A stretch of 64,000 nt of DNA from Vibrio intestinalis (GCF_025195085.2 NZ_JANAVY020000005.1:1-64000); one strand, 5' to 3'. Positions 41,879-51,298 are shown, numbered from the stretch's first letter. Notes: a model not told the origin generated them from the letters alone. Numbers and translations: made by a program.

Positions 41879-43453
41879 TTATTTGTAGCGCTCTGTGCGC
41901 ATACCCATTAGTAGGCTGACACACATCAGCAGCAACACAATGGTAAACGGCAGTGCGGTTGAAATTGCGCCCGCTTGCAATGCTTGAATGGCTTCTGTAC
42001 CACCAATCCAAAGCAATGCCACTGCGATTGCACCTTCCATAAATGCCCAGAACACACGTTGTAGAACTGGCGCATCTACTTTACCACCCGCGGTAATACT
42101 ATCGATTACTAGCGAGCCTGAGTCTGAAGAGGTAATGAAGAATACCAGCACAAGTACCACTGCGATAACAGACAATAGCGTGCCGTATGGCAGTGCATCA
42201 AACATCTCAAACATTGCAAGTGACACATCGGTTAGGCCTTTCGCGCCTAAGATGCCCTCGCCTTGTATCACTTGGTCAATGGCAATGCCGCCAAACACAG
42301 ACATCCAAACCAGTGTTACCGCAGTAGGAACAATAAGAACAGCAGTAATGAACTGGCGAACAGTACGGCCGCGAGATACGCGCGCGATGAACATACCAAC
42401 AAATGGTGACCATGAAATCCACCAAGCCCAGTAGAATACAGTCCAACCTTGGAACCAAGCTTCGTCTTCACGGCCATGTGGGTTACTAAGTGGGATTAGG
42501 TTTTCAACATAAGCCATGAAAGTGTTTGGAATATTCCCCAGAGCTACCGCCCACCCAATCAGCGCAACAAGAATTAGCAGCAAGAATGCCACCACCATGT
42601 TGATGTTACTGATCACTTTTACGCCGCCATCAATACCACGCAAAACAGACACAACCGCCAGTAGTGTTACGATAGTAATCACCACAACTTGCAGACCTAG
42701 TCCGGCTTCAAAACCAAATACGTGCTGAATACCACTTGCTGCTTGTTGCGCGCCAAGGCCAAGTGATGTTGCCAAACCGAAAAGCGTCGCCAATACCGCA
42801 AGGATATCCACAACGTGGCCTGCCCACCCCCAAGCGCGATCGCCAAGTAATGGGTAAAAAATAGAGCGGATAGATAGAGGCAAGCCTTTGTTGTAAGCAA
42901 AGAAGGCCAATGACAGCGCAACAACACCGTAAATAGCCCAAGGGTGAAGACCCCAGTGGTACATAGTTGCGCCCATCGCTAAGCGCGCGGCTTCTGGTGT
43001 ATTGGCTTCAACGCCTAACGGGGTTTCATACCAACCGGTAAAGTAAGCCACTGGCTCAGCCACACTCCAGAACATAAGGCCGATACCCATACCTGCTGCA
43101 AATAGCATTGATAGCCATGAAATGAAGGAGTAATCAGCCGTTGCATCTTGACCACCAAGACGAATTTTACCTAGCGGTGAAACAACCAGTGCTAAACAGA
43201 AGATAACGAAGATGTTACCAGACCAAATAAACAGCCAGTCGAATGCACCGATAATGTCCCACTTGAAACCATCTAAATGGGTTTTGGCTACTTCTGGGTC
43301 AAGAACCAAAGCAGCTAGTAGGAACAAGGCAATAAACCCGGCACTCACACCAAAAACAGGGTTATGAACGTCAAAACCCCATTTCTGCACATTATCCTGC
43401 CCGATCGTATAATCGGTGCTATCGATACTGTATTTATCGATTCCTTTTGTCAT
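41879..43453 (-). CDS. BCCT family betaine/choline/carnitine transporter 2
   Basis: 524-residue osmolyte carrier with about twelve helices and the same aromatic-box segment as carrier 1 (WTVFYWAWWISWSPFVG). It shares long identical blocks with the gene at 19931-21523, such as KWGFDVHNPVFG, GLPLSIRSIFYPLLGD and FFITSSDSGSLVIDSIT. It is divergent from a CosR-like MarR gene, the arrangement seen for Vibrio opuD/bccT3, so it is probably repressed at low salinity. The C-terminus is short and lacks a long osmosensing tail. Confidence 0.92.
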   Translation of the reverse strand: MTKGIDKYSIDSTDYTIGQDNVQKWGFDVHNPVFGVSAGFIALFLLAALVLDPEVAKTHLDGFKWDIIGAFDWLFIWSGNIFVIFCLALVVSPLGKIRLGGQDATADYSFISWLSMLFAAGMGIGLMFWSVAEPVAYFTGWYETPLGVEANTPEAARLAMGATMYHWGLHPWAIYGVVALSLAFFAYNKGLPLSIRSIFYPLLGDRAWGWAGHVVDILAVLATLFGLATSLGLGAQQAASGIQHVFGFEAGLGLQVVVITIVTLLAVVSVLRGIDGGVKVISNINMVVAFLLLILVALIGWAVALGNIPNTFMAYVENLIPLSNPHGREDEAWFQGWTVFYWAWWISWSPFVGMFIARVSRGRTVRQFITAVLIVPTAVTLVWMSVFGGIAIDQVIQGEGILGAKGLTDVSLAMFEMFDALPYGTLLSVIAVVLVLVFFITSSDSGSLVIDSITAGGKVDAPVLQRVFWAFMEGAIAVALLWIGGTEAIQALQAGAISTALPFTIVLLLMCVSLLMGMRTERYK

Positions 43454-43776
43454 ATTTTCTCTCTTACTCTTTTCATCTTCTTTAGAGCTATAAGCGAATT
43501 AAATCAGCATGAAAATTTGATTAAACTCTCATTAGTTTACGCCTCTGAATAAAATCTGCCACTTCACGAGGGGTTTTTGGTCGATAAATCTGCAATTTAG
43601 CTTTCAGTTGAGTATTTTTTATTCGACACGTGCCGCAATCTGTAAACGAACCATCTGAAAATATGGTTAGTGGTCTAATGTTTTGACTTCAATAATATTA
43701 TTGGTCTATGGGTTCTCATTACCCTAGATTTAAGGTATGTTTCACGCTTATCAACCGCTATCTGTAAGGTCTCAAG
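43454..43776. promoter_or_regulatory. Divergent BCCT2/cosR control region with palindrome
   Basis: A 323-base AT-rich region. A perfect 14-bp palindrome CAATAATATTATTG lies at 43690-43703, about 75 bases upstream of the MarR-family start. It is a good candidate binding site for that regulator. No gene is seen in the region. Confidence 0.5.
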
Positions 43777-44262
43777 TTGGAAAAACACGAAGAAGTTCTT
43801 GTCTCTATCAGACAAATCATCCGCGCCATCGATTTGCACTCTAAGAAATTGAGTAAAGAGTCGGGTTTGACTGGGCCTCAGCTTATTCTGATGCGCTCGA
43901 TTCGCGACCTAGGTGATGTAACGATCAAAGAACTGTCTAACCATACCAACATGAGCCAAGCGACTGCGACAATCATTCTTGACCGTCTTCAGCGTAATGA
44001 GCTAATCGAACGTCGACGCAGTGAAACAGATAAACGAAAAGTACACGCCTACCTTACTGAGAAAGGTAAGCAAGTTCTCAATGATGCTCCTATGCCGTTA
44101 CAGCAAAACTTCATTAATAAGTTTCAAAAGCTCGAAGAGTGGGAACAAACATTGTTGCTTTCGTCTGTGCAACGTTTGTCATCAATGATGAATGCGGAAG
44201 ATATTGAAGTGGATGCGGTTCTTGAGCTTGGTAGTATTACCAAGCCAGCAGAATCACACTAA
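43777..44262 (+). CDS. cosR: MarR family regulator, CosR-like
   Basis: 161-residue winged-helix regulator. LTGPQLILMRSIRDLGDVTI and MSQATATIILDRLQRNELIER (split near residues 60-80) are MarR motifs. The opening EEVLVSIRQIIRAIDLHSKKL matches CosR, the Vibrio repressor of compatible-solute genes that adjoins a BCCT gene. The start is TTG with AAGG 7 bases upstream. Its stop overlaps the converging small membrane gene by 9 bases. The symbol rests on sequence feel plus context. Confidence 0.75.
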   Translation: MEKHEEVLVSIRQIIRAIDLHSKKLSKESGLTGPQLILMRSIRDLGDVTIKELSNHTNMSQATATIILDRLQRNELIERRRSETDKRKVHAYLTEKGKQVLNDAPMPLQQNFINKFQKLEEWEQTLLLSSVQRLSSMMNAEDIEVDAVLELGSITKPAESH

Positions 44263-44517
44263 AGTATAAGCTAGGGTTGCGGTGCTTGGTAACAGTAGCG
44301 CAACCCAGAATAGGCTGTGAACTAGGTTAAAATTGCGCAGGCGCACCACGAAAGGCGCTGCAACAAACAAGCACAGCAGCGCGTAAAGCGCGATCTCTGA
44401 TGCCAACATAGTCAACCCGACAACAAATGCGATGGCGGTGATGATTTCTATATTGTTCAGGTGCAACTTTTTACCTAAACCAAAAATAAACAAACAAGCA
44501 GCAAGCGAAGGTATCAT
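44254..44517 (-). CDS. Small membrane protein, Fur-box-linked
   Basis: 87-residue protein with three hydrophobic segments (about residues 2-15, 25-55 and 66-86). No family is recognised. It is divergent from the DUF1289 gene across a Fur-like box and converges on cosR with a 9-base overlap. Confidence 0.6.
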   Translation of the reverse strand: MIPSLAACLFIFGLGKKLHLNNIEIITAIAFVVGLTMLASEIALYALLCLFVAAPFVVRLRNFNLVHSLFWVALLLPSTATLAYTLV

Positions 44518-44554
44518 TATTACGTTATATAGGTATTATTTACTTAACAACGAT

Positions 44555-44573
44555 AATAATGAGAATCGTTATC
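44555..44573. promoter_or_regulatory. Fur box
   Basis: AATAATGAGAATCGTTATC matches the 19-base Fur consensus at 16 positions. It lies between the divergent small membrane gene (start 44517) and the DUF1289 gene (start 44610), so iron control of both is likely. Confidence 0.75.
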
Positions 44574-44609
44574 ATTAGCAAGTGCTTAGTGTAATTTCTG
44601 GAACAATCA

Positions 44610-44918
44610 ATGAAAACTCCTTGTATTGGCGCCTGTAAAAATAATGGCGGCGTTTGTAGCGGCTGCCATCGCACCATCAATGAAATCACGCAATGGCGTC
44701 ATTTTGATGAAGCCGAACGTCAATCCATCATGGATCGATTAGCGCGTAAAGACACCACTCACGTATGCCCTAAGTGCAATAACAACGCTTATTGCGACAT
44801 CAGTGCTGGAAAATCCACATGTTGGTGTCTCGATCTAGAGAAACGCGATCGCTCAGGTATTGAAAATACTGGGACTTGTATGTGCCGTACTTGTCTTTCT
44901 GAATTACCGATTGAATAA
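44610..44918 (+). CDS. DUF1289 Cys-rich protein
   Basis: 102-residue protein. The N-terminal TPCIGACKNNGGVCSGCHR and WRHFDEAERQSIMDRL are typical of DUF1289. A second Cys cluster follows (CPKCNNNAYC, then CWC and CMCRTC), giving 13 Cys in all, so it probably binds metal. The Fur box upstream fits an iron-linked role. The extra C-terminal cluster is longer than the usual DUF1289 protein. Confidence 0.82.
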   Translation: MKTPCIGACKNNGGVCSGCHRTINEITQWRHFDEAERQSIMDRLARKDTTHVCPKCNNNAYCDISAGKSTCWCLDLEKRDRSGIENTGTCMCRTCLSELPIE

Positions 44919-45114
44919 TTATTTTTAATTAGAAAATCTAATGAATCACATAGATTTTTATCTTGCGTGACTTCACACTTTTAGATTGCCATCCGCTCCA
45001 ACCCACTCTAATATCGCGCCACTGTAAATTCCCTTTACCGTTTTATTTATTAGCTGAGATAAGGCTTTCTTGTCTCGGCCGTCGCTGTTTTGTTTATTTT
45101 GTGGGTATCGACTA

Positions 45115-46320
45115 ATGTCTGCGTCTTCTCAAATCATTAAATTCACGTTCCTAATTGCCATTTTGACTGCGGTTGGTCAAATGACCCAAACCATGTATGT
45201 GCCTTCAATAGGTCAAATGGCGAATGAGTTTATTGTGACCCCTGCTACCCTGCAGGCAGTAATGGCCTGTTACCTAATCCCTTACGGTTTTTCTCAGTTC
45301 ATTTACGGCCCACTATCAGACAGATTAGGCCGTAAACCGATCATTATTGCGGGCTTGGTGATCTACATCGTGGGCACTATCGTTGCGCTGTTCGCAGGTG
45401 AGTATCACTGGTTTTTGATTGGTAGTTTTGTACAAGGCTTAGGTATTGGCTGTGGCGGTGCTATGTCTCGTACCCTAACTCGTGATTGCTTTTCAGGCAG
45501 CGAACTGCACCGTGTGAATAGCCTAATCAGCATGTGTGTGATTTTTTCTCCGCTTATTGCACCTGTATTGGGCGGCGTATTAACTGAATCATTTGGCTGG
45601 CGTTCTAGTTACCTATTCTTAGCGCTATTTGGTATCGCTGTGGCTATCACTATGATGACCAGCTTTGATGAAACACTACCAGTAGAAAAGCGTCGCTACG
45701 AAAAAGTGACCACCAGCTATAAGTTCGTGTTGTCTGATAAACGCTTCCAAGGCTTTTTGATCTGCTTGGTTGCAACCTTCTCTGGTATTGCGATCTTTGA
45801 AGCGGCTGCTGGCGTACTTTTGGCCGGTGTACTTGGCCTGCCTGCAACAACGGTTAGCCTATTGTTTGTCTTGCCGATCCCTGGTTACTTGGTAGGTGCT
45901 GCGCTTTCTAGCATCATTGCTGCAAAACGTGGCGAAAACGCGGCTCTAATGTTTGGTTTGTTTGCGATTGCATTAGGGGCATTTGTTATTCTTATCCCTG
46001 GTGCAATGGGCTACACCACGGCTGAAACTTTGGTAGGTGGTGCTGCACTGTACTTTTTGGGTGCGGGTATCTTGTTCCCAGCAGCCACAACACGTGCGCT
46101 TTCTCCATTCCCTTACCATGCAGGAACGGGGGGCGCGCTATTGGGCGGCATCCAAAACTTAGGCGCAGGTATTGCAACGCTAGGTGCATCGATGATTCCT
46201 GCTCATGATCAGTTCCCACTTGGCGTACTAATGCTATTGATGGCTGTTTTGGCCATGATTGGTCTAATGCGTGTGAACCAAAAGCACGATCCATCAAACG
46301 AAATGCCTTTGGCAGTGTAA
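45115..46320 (+). CDS. emrD: MFS multidrug transporter, EmrD-like
   Basis: 401-residue, twelve-helix DHA1 antiporter. The motif A segment GPLSDRLGRKPIII lies in the second loop near residue 65, with RTLTRDCF near 120. The extended frame from 45070 lacks a good site, so the start is placed at ATG 45115. Similarity by eye is to EmrD-type carriers of Vibrio. Substrates are not predictable. It is a single gene with a bidirectional terminator. Confidence 0.84.
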   Translation: MSASSQIIKFTFLIAILTAVGQMTQTMYVPSIGQMANEFIVTPATLQAVMACYLIPYGFSQFIYGPLSDRLGRKPIIIAGLVIYIVGTIVALFAGEYHWFLIGSFVQGLGIGCGGAMSRTLTRDCFSGSELHRVNSLISMCVIFSPLIAPVLGGVLTESFGWRSSYLFLALFGIAVAITMMTSFDETLPVEKRRYEKVTTSYKFVLSDKRFQGFLICLVATFSGIAIFEAAAGVLLAGVLGLPATTVSLLFVLPIPGYLVGAALSSIIAAKRGENAALMFGLFAIALGAFVILIPGAMGYTTAETLVGGAALYFLGAGILFPAATTRALSPFPYHAGTGGALLGGIQNLGAGIATLGASMIPAHDQFPLGVLMLLMAVLAMIGLMRVNQKHDPSNEMPLAV

Positions 46321-46335
46321 AGCAAACATAAAAAT

Positions 46336-46362
46336 GGGGAGCCGCTTGGCTCCCCTTGTTTT
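46336..46362. terminator. Bidirectional terminator
   Basis: GGGGAGCC pairs perfectly with GGCTCCCC around GCTT and is flanked by A-rich and T-rich tracts. It serves the MFS gene and the converging hopJ-like gene. Confidence 0.88.
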
Positions 46363-46375
46363 ATCTTTAACTCGA

Positions 46376-46720
46376 TTATTTCTCAGTTAAGGCAACACCT
46401 TCAAACTTAACCCCTTGCCACCCATGGGCAATGAAGTTACGAATGTTTTGATGATCGTCACCTTGAGGGTTCTGCAATACATCTTGGCGGTAAAAACGCC
46501 CAAACAGAGCCAGTGTGTCTTGCTCACTCAAGCCATGCAGTTTTGCAAAAGCAAAAATCTTACATGAGCCATTATTCTCATCAGCTTTATTGCGCGTTGT
46601 ACCATTACTAAAAGCGGTTGGCGTAAATTGATAGTGCCCTTCTATCACTTGCATTGTTTGTTCAAATCCAATGTCGGCTGGTGTGGCTTTTACGCACTCA
46701 ATAAAGTTATTCAATTCCAT
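46376..46720 (-). CDS. HopJ type III effector family protein
   Basis: 114-residue protein matching the HopJ family: IEGHYQFTPTAFSNG, CKIFAFAKLHGLS and LFGRFYRQDVLQNPQGDDHQ follow in order. Despite the name, the family is widespread in marine bacteria without type III effectors, so its role here is unknown. The start is placed at ATG 46720 rather than a GTG three codons upstream. Confidence 0.82.
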   Translation of the reverse strand: MELNNFIECVKATPADIGFEQTMQVIEGHYQFTPTAFSNGTTRNKADENNGSCKIFAFAKLHGLSEQDTLALFGRFYRQDVLQNPQGDDHQNIRNFIAHGWQGVKFEGVALTEK

Positions 46721-46781
46721 GTGATTCACTTACTTAATAAACATTCTGTTGATAGTTGGCTTAGTGTATTCCATATTGCGG

Positions 46782-47633
46782 TTACGAGTCTAACGCTGTT
46801 GGGTTGGCTCTGTATTCTCGCGGTGTTTTGCCACTCCAAGTTTTAAAGCGTGCGCAAAAGTTCGCAGCGATTGGGTAACCGACCATCTCTCCGATGTGTT
46901 GCACCGCCCAATCCGTCGAAAGCAACAGCCTTGCCGCGTATTCCATTCGCATACGAGTGATGTGTGCCTTCGGGCTATGACCATAATACTGTTTACACAA
47001 ACGATGAAAGTGTGGCGGCGAACAAGGGAACAATTCTGACACCTGCTCTACATCCCACTCTTTATGTAACTGCCGCTGTACCACATCAAATACACGCCTC
47101 AACCTTACCTGTTTGCTGTTTAGCTCATCATCTAACCGCGCATTCACTAGCCAATCAAGCTGCTGAATGGTTGATTCGATCACCTTACCACTGAGCTCGA
47201 TTGGTAACATTCTTGCCCTGAGTAGCATTAACACTGCCGCATAGACCGCTTCAGCCGTGGAGCTTAGTCGATAATCAATTTTATCTGCGATTAACCCGTT
47301 CCAATCCCAATCCGGTGAGAGAAACACCCAGGCGATTTGCCACTCCTCTTGTTCAATACCAAATCGGTTTTCAAACCCTGCTGGTACAATCGCCAATGAG
47401 CCTGTTTCAAGCTTGATGTTGGTATCTTTACCCTTTAGCCACCCTTGCCCTTTTACAGTGTAAAGCAGCATGTGTTTGTACATGTTGGTTCGGTGGATAG
47501 TGAACAGTTCGCGGCAATGTGCGATACCACACTGCACAATGCCAAATCGCTCGAGTTCAAGAATATGATGGTCACTTAAAAACTCGTGCTGAGTTTTGTC
47601 AGAGATATGAAGGCATTCTTGCTTGTCACTCAT
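46782..47633 (-). CDS. AraC family transcriptional regulator
   Basis: 283-residue regulator with an N-terminal cupin-like sensor (about residues 30-150) and a C-terminal double helix-turn-helix (about 185-280; CSPPHFHRLCKQYYGHSP and GKTPREYR). Two starts are possible (47654 or 47633), and neither has a strong ribosome site. It is divergent from the MATE pump gene with 95 bases between them, so it probably controls that gene. Confidence 0.85.
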   Translation of the reverse strand: MSDKQECLHISDKTQHEFLSDHHILELERFGIVQCGIAHCRELFTIHRTNMYKHMLLYTVKGQGWLKGKDTNIKLETGSLAIVPAGFENRFGIEQEEWQIAWVFLSPDWDWNGLIADKIDYRLSSTAEAVYAAVLMLLRARMLPIELSGKVIESTIQQLDWLVNARLDDELNSKQVRLRRVFDVVQRQLHKEWDVEQVSELFPCSPPHFHRLCKQYYGHSPKAHITRMRMEYAARLLLSTDWAVQHIGEMVGYPIAANFCARFKTWSGKTPREYRANPTALDS

Positions 47634-47728
47634 AATGATAGTTTCGCATAACAATTAGATATTTAGAGAAAATACGTTTTTCTGATAAAGAGATAAACTG
47701 AACCGCGTAAACCAATAGGAGTAATGCG

Positions 47729-49114
47729 ATGTTCAACACAAGTCTTGATAAAGATTTTATTCGAAACCTAATAAAGATAGGCTTGCCTGTGTCATTGCAA
47801 TCAATGCTGTTCTCACTTTTGGGTGTGATAGACATCTTAATGGTCAGCCAATTAGGGGAAGCCGCAACCGCAGCAGTTGGTGTCGGTAACCGTATTTTCT
47901 TCTTCAATTTGATTGTGGTTGTGGGTATTAGTGGAGCAGTCAGCGTGCTAGCTTCGCAATACTTTGGCGCAAAGAATCTCGATGGCGTTCGCATTACCCT
48001 GTTTCAATCTTTGGCGGTAGCCGTTTTGGTCACCACCCCATTTTCTATTTTTTATATGCTCTCACCTGACACTATGGTGTCGTTCATCTCTGATGACGCC
48101 ACCTATGTGCATCTCGCTAGTGACTATCTTTGGATAACCGCGACCACGTTGCTCGGTACTGCACTCGTTGTGCCGCTAGAAAGTGCACTTAGATCAGTAG
48201 GCGAAGCGAAACTGCCTACCGTAGTTGGCATTTGGGCCATCCTTTTGAATGCAACGCTCAATGCGCTACTCATCTTCGGCTTGTTTGGCTTTCCCGAGCT
48301 AGGAGTAGTAGGCGCTGCGATTGGTACGGCTGTTTCAAGGCTATTCCAAACTGTGCTTCTGATTAGCATTGTGTACAAACGCCATACCTATTTGATTCCA
48401 ACGATTACTAACATTAAACAGAGTTTCGAACGCTCCAACTTACGCCGATACTTTAAGATTGGTCTACCTATGATTATTCACGATGCAGCCTGGGCTGGCG
48501 GCATCTTGGTGTATAACGTGTTAGTTGGCCAATTGGGCGTTACTGAGCTTGCGATCATTTCATTGCTCGCGCCAATAGAAAGTGTCGTGATTTCCGCTTT
48601 CTTGGGCTTTGCTGTAGGTGCTTCGGTTATTCTTGCCAACGAAATAGGCGCAAAGAACTATCAACGCGTTGAACGTACCGCATGGTGGTACGTGAATATC
48701 AGTTGTTCGCTGGCTTTTGTCGTCGCTCTACTATGTTTCATTGCTAAGCCACTAATATTTGCTCTGCTATCGATGACGCCCCTCTCAGACCCTACGATGG
48801 CGACCAATACTTGCCTAGTGATGATTTTTGGTATGGTGTTAAAGGTGTTCAATATGGTGGGTATTGGCGGGGTATTAAAAAGTGGTGGCGACATTAACTA
48901 CTCTATTTTTATCGACCTATTTGGCCAGTGGGCCATTGGGATCCCGCTCGCCTACTACACCGGCTTAGTATTGGGATGGTCTTTAGAGTGGGTACTAATG
49001 ATCATTTGGTTAGAAGAGATAGTGAAGATAGGCCTGACCACGCAGAGAATACGCAGTAAAAAATGGATCAATAATCTAGTGGACGATTACCAAGCTGAGC
49101 CATCAACCACATAA
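47729..49114 (+). CDS. MATE family efflux transporter
   Basis: 461-residue sodium- or proton-driven multidrug exporter with two homologous six-helix halves (MatE domains at about residues 17-175 and 240-400). GLPVSLQSMLFSLLGVIDIL and VGVGNRIFFFN are typical N-terminal motifs. AGGAG stands eight bases before the ATG. It is divergent from the AraC gene. It resembles the DinF/NorM-like branch, but substrates are unknown. Confidence 0.9.
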   Translation: MFNTSLDKDFIRNLIKIGLPVSLQSMLFSLLGVIDILMVSQLGEAATAAVGVGNRIFFFNLIVVVGISGAVSVLASQYFGAKNLDGVRITLFQSLAVAVLVTTPFSIFYMLSPDTMVSFISDDATYVHLASDYLWITATTLLGTALVVPLESALRSVGEAKLPTVVGIWAILLNATLNALLIFGLFGFPELGVVGAAIGTAVSRLFQTVLLISIVYKRHTYLIPTITNIKQSFERSNLRRYFKIGLPMIIHDAAWAGGILVYNVLVGQLGVTELAIISLLAPIESVVISAFLGFAVGASVILANEIGAKNYQRVERTAWWYVNISCSLAFVVALLCFIAKPLIFALLSMTPLSDPTMATNTCLVMIFGMVLKVFNMVGIGGVLKSGGDINYSIFIDLFGQWAIGIPLAYYTGLVLGWSLEWVLMIIWLEEIVKIGLTTQRIRSKKWINNLVDDYQAEPSTT

Positions 49115-49159
49115 TGAAATACCGAACCCATAACTTGCCAGTTACACCGCTGGCAAACA

Positions 49160-49186
49160 AAAAGCCCAACGATAAGTTGGGCTTTT
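49160..49186. terminator. Bidirectional terminator
   Basis: AAAAGCCCAAC pairs with GTTGGGCTTTT around GATAA. It lies between the MATE gene and the converging DUF4282 gene. Confidence 0.88.
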
Positions 49187-49202
49187 CTTTGTCTGCTCGG
49201 AT

Positions 49203-49457
49203 TTATTTTTTGTCCGCGATTTTTTGTAAGTTTGAATTGATTTTGAAGATGACAATCATCAACTCACACCAGATACGCGCACCGATAACACCACCCGCAA
49301 TCTGTAAAATGCCGAAAACCACATCAGTAGGGTGGAAGTAGTAACTACCAAAGATGGTGTAAACGCCGTTTACCACAGCAACTAATAGCAACACCCAGTA
49401 AATCAATGTGATCAACTTTGGTGCCAACATCTTGTCAAAAAAGAACAGGTTTTTCAT
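49203..49457 (-). CDS. DUF4282 family membrane protein
   Basis: 84-residue protein with two helices (about residues 12-36 and 44-66). FFFDKMLAPKLITLIYWV, ARIWCELMIVIFKIN and NLQKIADKK are family marks. It is probably an inner-membrane protein of unknown role. Single gene. Confidence 0.83.
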   Translation of the reverse strand: MKNLFFFDKMLAPKLITLIYWVLLLVAVVNGVYTIFGSYYFHPTDVVFGILQIAGGVIGARIWCELMIVIFKINSNLQKIADKK

Positions 49458-49650
49458 TTAGTGTCCCAACTACGTTCAGTTTATAACTAATTATTTTCCA
49501 ATGACTTAGATTGCCTTTGGATTTAAGAACGCGAATCCTAACATAGTTACCTAATGATACAAAAAGGACATTTGTCCGCAGTTATCGCTAGATTTCTCGC
49601 AGTGGGCAGTGAGTCACACAAATACCGTTCAGTCCCACCAATTATTACGC

Positions 49651-50130
49651 TCAATCAATACAGGTAGGAGTAAGCGCTTGATACATTTCATCAAACCCAT
49701 TAAGTGACAACGTCACACTGTCGTTATTCATATCACCTTGAAGTTCAACCGTTAACTGTGAACCATCATTAAACTGTTCGAGGTATTCATAAGGTACTGT
49801 CGCCCAATGTGTCGACCCCTTGATCCAAACATCCATCGTAAATGAAGCATTTGAGTCTATACGTGTTTTAGCGCTATACCCCAATTCTTCACGACTCACC
49901 GAGTTAAAGAACAAAAGATTAACCCCTTCCGTCGTACAACGAAGTGCGATCGCATCACTAAAGCCCGTTTTACTCGGTTCAGTAACCCCTAACATCACTG
50001 TGTTTTTGCCATCGAAGCTTTTGGCTTCATACCTTTGCCAATCTTGATATTGTTGCGTGAGTTCAAGTTGAGCTGCGCTTGAAAAACTAGCAAGTACGCA
50101 ACAAGCGGTGATAAGTGTTTGTTTAAGCAT
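49651..50130 (-). CDS. Periplasmic protein of unknown function
   Basis: 159-residue protein with a Sec signal peptide (LKQTLITACCVLASFSSAAQ, cleavage near residue 20). The mature part is beta-rich, with two Cys (CTTEG and the terminal PTCID) that could form a disulfide. No family is recognised. Single gene. Confidence 0.65.
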   Translation of the reverse strand: MLKQTLITACCVLASFSSAAQLELTQQYQDWQRYEAKSFDGKNTVMLGVTEPSKTGFSDAIALRCTTEGVNLLFFNSVSREELGYSAKTRIDSNASFTMDVWIKGSTHWATVPYEYLEQFNDGSQLTVELQGDMNNDSVTLSLNGFDEMYQALTPTCID

Positions 50131-50300
50131 AATGATTCAATTGTTGTGGCTCTTACTCTGCTCATTGTTCGAAATTTAAATGAGATTAATGACAATATAA
50201 GGCCTATCGTTGTTAGAACCGTGAATCATACTCTCGACAAACAAGAATGCAAATCACTCTCGATTAATAACAAGACTAACGCGACGTTACGAGATCACCG

Positions 50301-50951
50301 CTAAATCACAATGATACCCAGCGGCTCAAGCAACTGCTCTTGCTGCCAATCACATATTTTTACACCTGTAAGGTCGACTCTGCGAATGTTTAAGCCCGCG
50401 AGATCAGCGTGGCTAAGATCACACTCTTGCATATCAAACTGCCCCCACAACTCAGGAGAAAACTCGCCTCGGCTAAGATCTGACCCTTTAAATGACGCGC
50501 CCTGTAAGTTTGCTCCTGTCCATCGGTTTTCAAATAGCTCACACTTTTCTAAGCATTGACGCTCAAAGTTACTGTAAGACAAATTACAACCCGTGATATA
50601 GGCAGAGCAAAAGTAGACGTTATGACTCACTTGGTTTGAAAATTGAGTACGAACAAAGCTCGCACCTTTTAAATCACAAGCACGCAGTTCAATACCAAAA
50701 CCATTTGCGCCATAGAAATTACTCATCGCTAATTGGCAATGTTTAAAACTGGCATCTTTGAGATTTGCGTATTGAAACTCACACCCTTCAACTTCACCAG
50801 ACTCAATAAAACTGCACTTTTCAAAACTCGCCTCTACAAGCTGAGCACGGCTAAAATCACAGCGGTAAAACTTACAGTTAGTGAATCGCTCATAACTTAA
50901 GTCTTGCCCTGAAAAATCATGGTTTTCAAATAGTTGATTGTCAAAGCTCAT
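50301..50951 (-). CDS. qnr: Qnr-type pentapeptide repeat protein
   Basis: 216-residue right-handed quadrilateral beta-helix protein that protects gyrase and topoisomerase IV from quinolones. Pentapeptide repeats run almost end to end (FENHDFSGQDLSYERF, CDFSRAQLVEASF, CDLSHADLAGLNI). The Qnr layout is kept: a single-Gly break near residue 56 region and a C-terminal dimerisation helix. The length is two residues short of plasmid Qnr. Vibrios carry such genes as intrinsic chromosomal loci, and this one has no nearby mobile element. No LexA box was seen upstream. Confidence 0.88.
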   Translation of the reverse strand: MSFDNQLFENHDFSGQDLSYERFTNCKFYRCDFSRAQLVEASFEKCSFIESGEVEGCEFQYANLKDASFKHCQLAMSNFYGANGFGIELRACDLKGASFVRTQFSNQVSHNVYFCSAYITGCNLSYSNFERQCLEKCELFENRWTGANLQGASFKGSDLSRGEFSPELWGQFDMQECDLSHADLAGLNIRRVDLTGVKICDWQQEQLLEPLGIIVI

Positions 50952-51283
50952 TCATTCCCCCTTTTCGTTGCGCTAAGACTATCAGCAACCAGCCCTTCAA
51001 ATCACTAAAAATAAAACCAATAAAAACAACGAGTTAAAAACGTTAATTTTGCTATCAATTTGAGCTTCTACGCCCCTCTAGAGACGAGTTAAGCTTTCAA
51101 AGCTACGCTTACGCGAAAAAAATAGTTTTGCCCAACCAATAAGCTTATAGAGATTTCACACCCTATAAAATCGTCCTACCTCAAATGCTCCTAACAATAG
51201 AATCGTTAGTTAAATGCCCCTGTGTCATTTAATAAACAAATTGATTATTTCAACCAATTTCATTGACACGACACATTCGCATT
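50952..51283. other. Intergenic region between qnr and the nik operon
   Basis: This AT-rich stretch of about 330 bases carries the divergent promoters. No further gene is visible. The Fur-like box lies at its right end. Confidence 0.4.
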
Positions 51284-51298
51284 TGATACTCATTATCA
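51284..51298 (+). promoter_or_regulatory. Fur-type box upstream of nikA
   Basis: TGATACTCATTATCA fits the 7-1-7 Fur core (TGATAAT-N-ATTATCA) with one mismatch. It lies 41 bases before the nikA ATG. A 10-bp palindrome TGTTATAACA (51306-51315) follows and might be a second metal-regulator site. Confidence 0.6.

Noticed and set aside
50952..51100. LexA box upstream of qnr
   Set aside because: No CTG-N10-CAG site with good flanks was found in the promoter region, so SOS control was not called.
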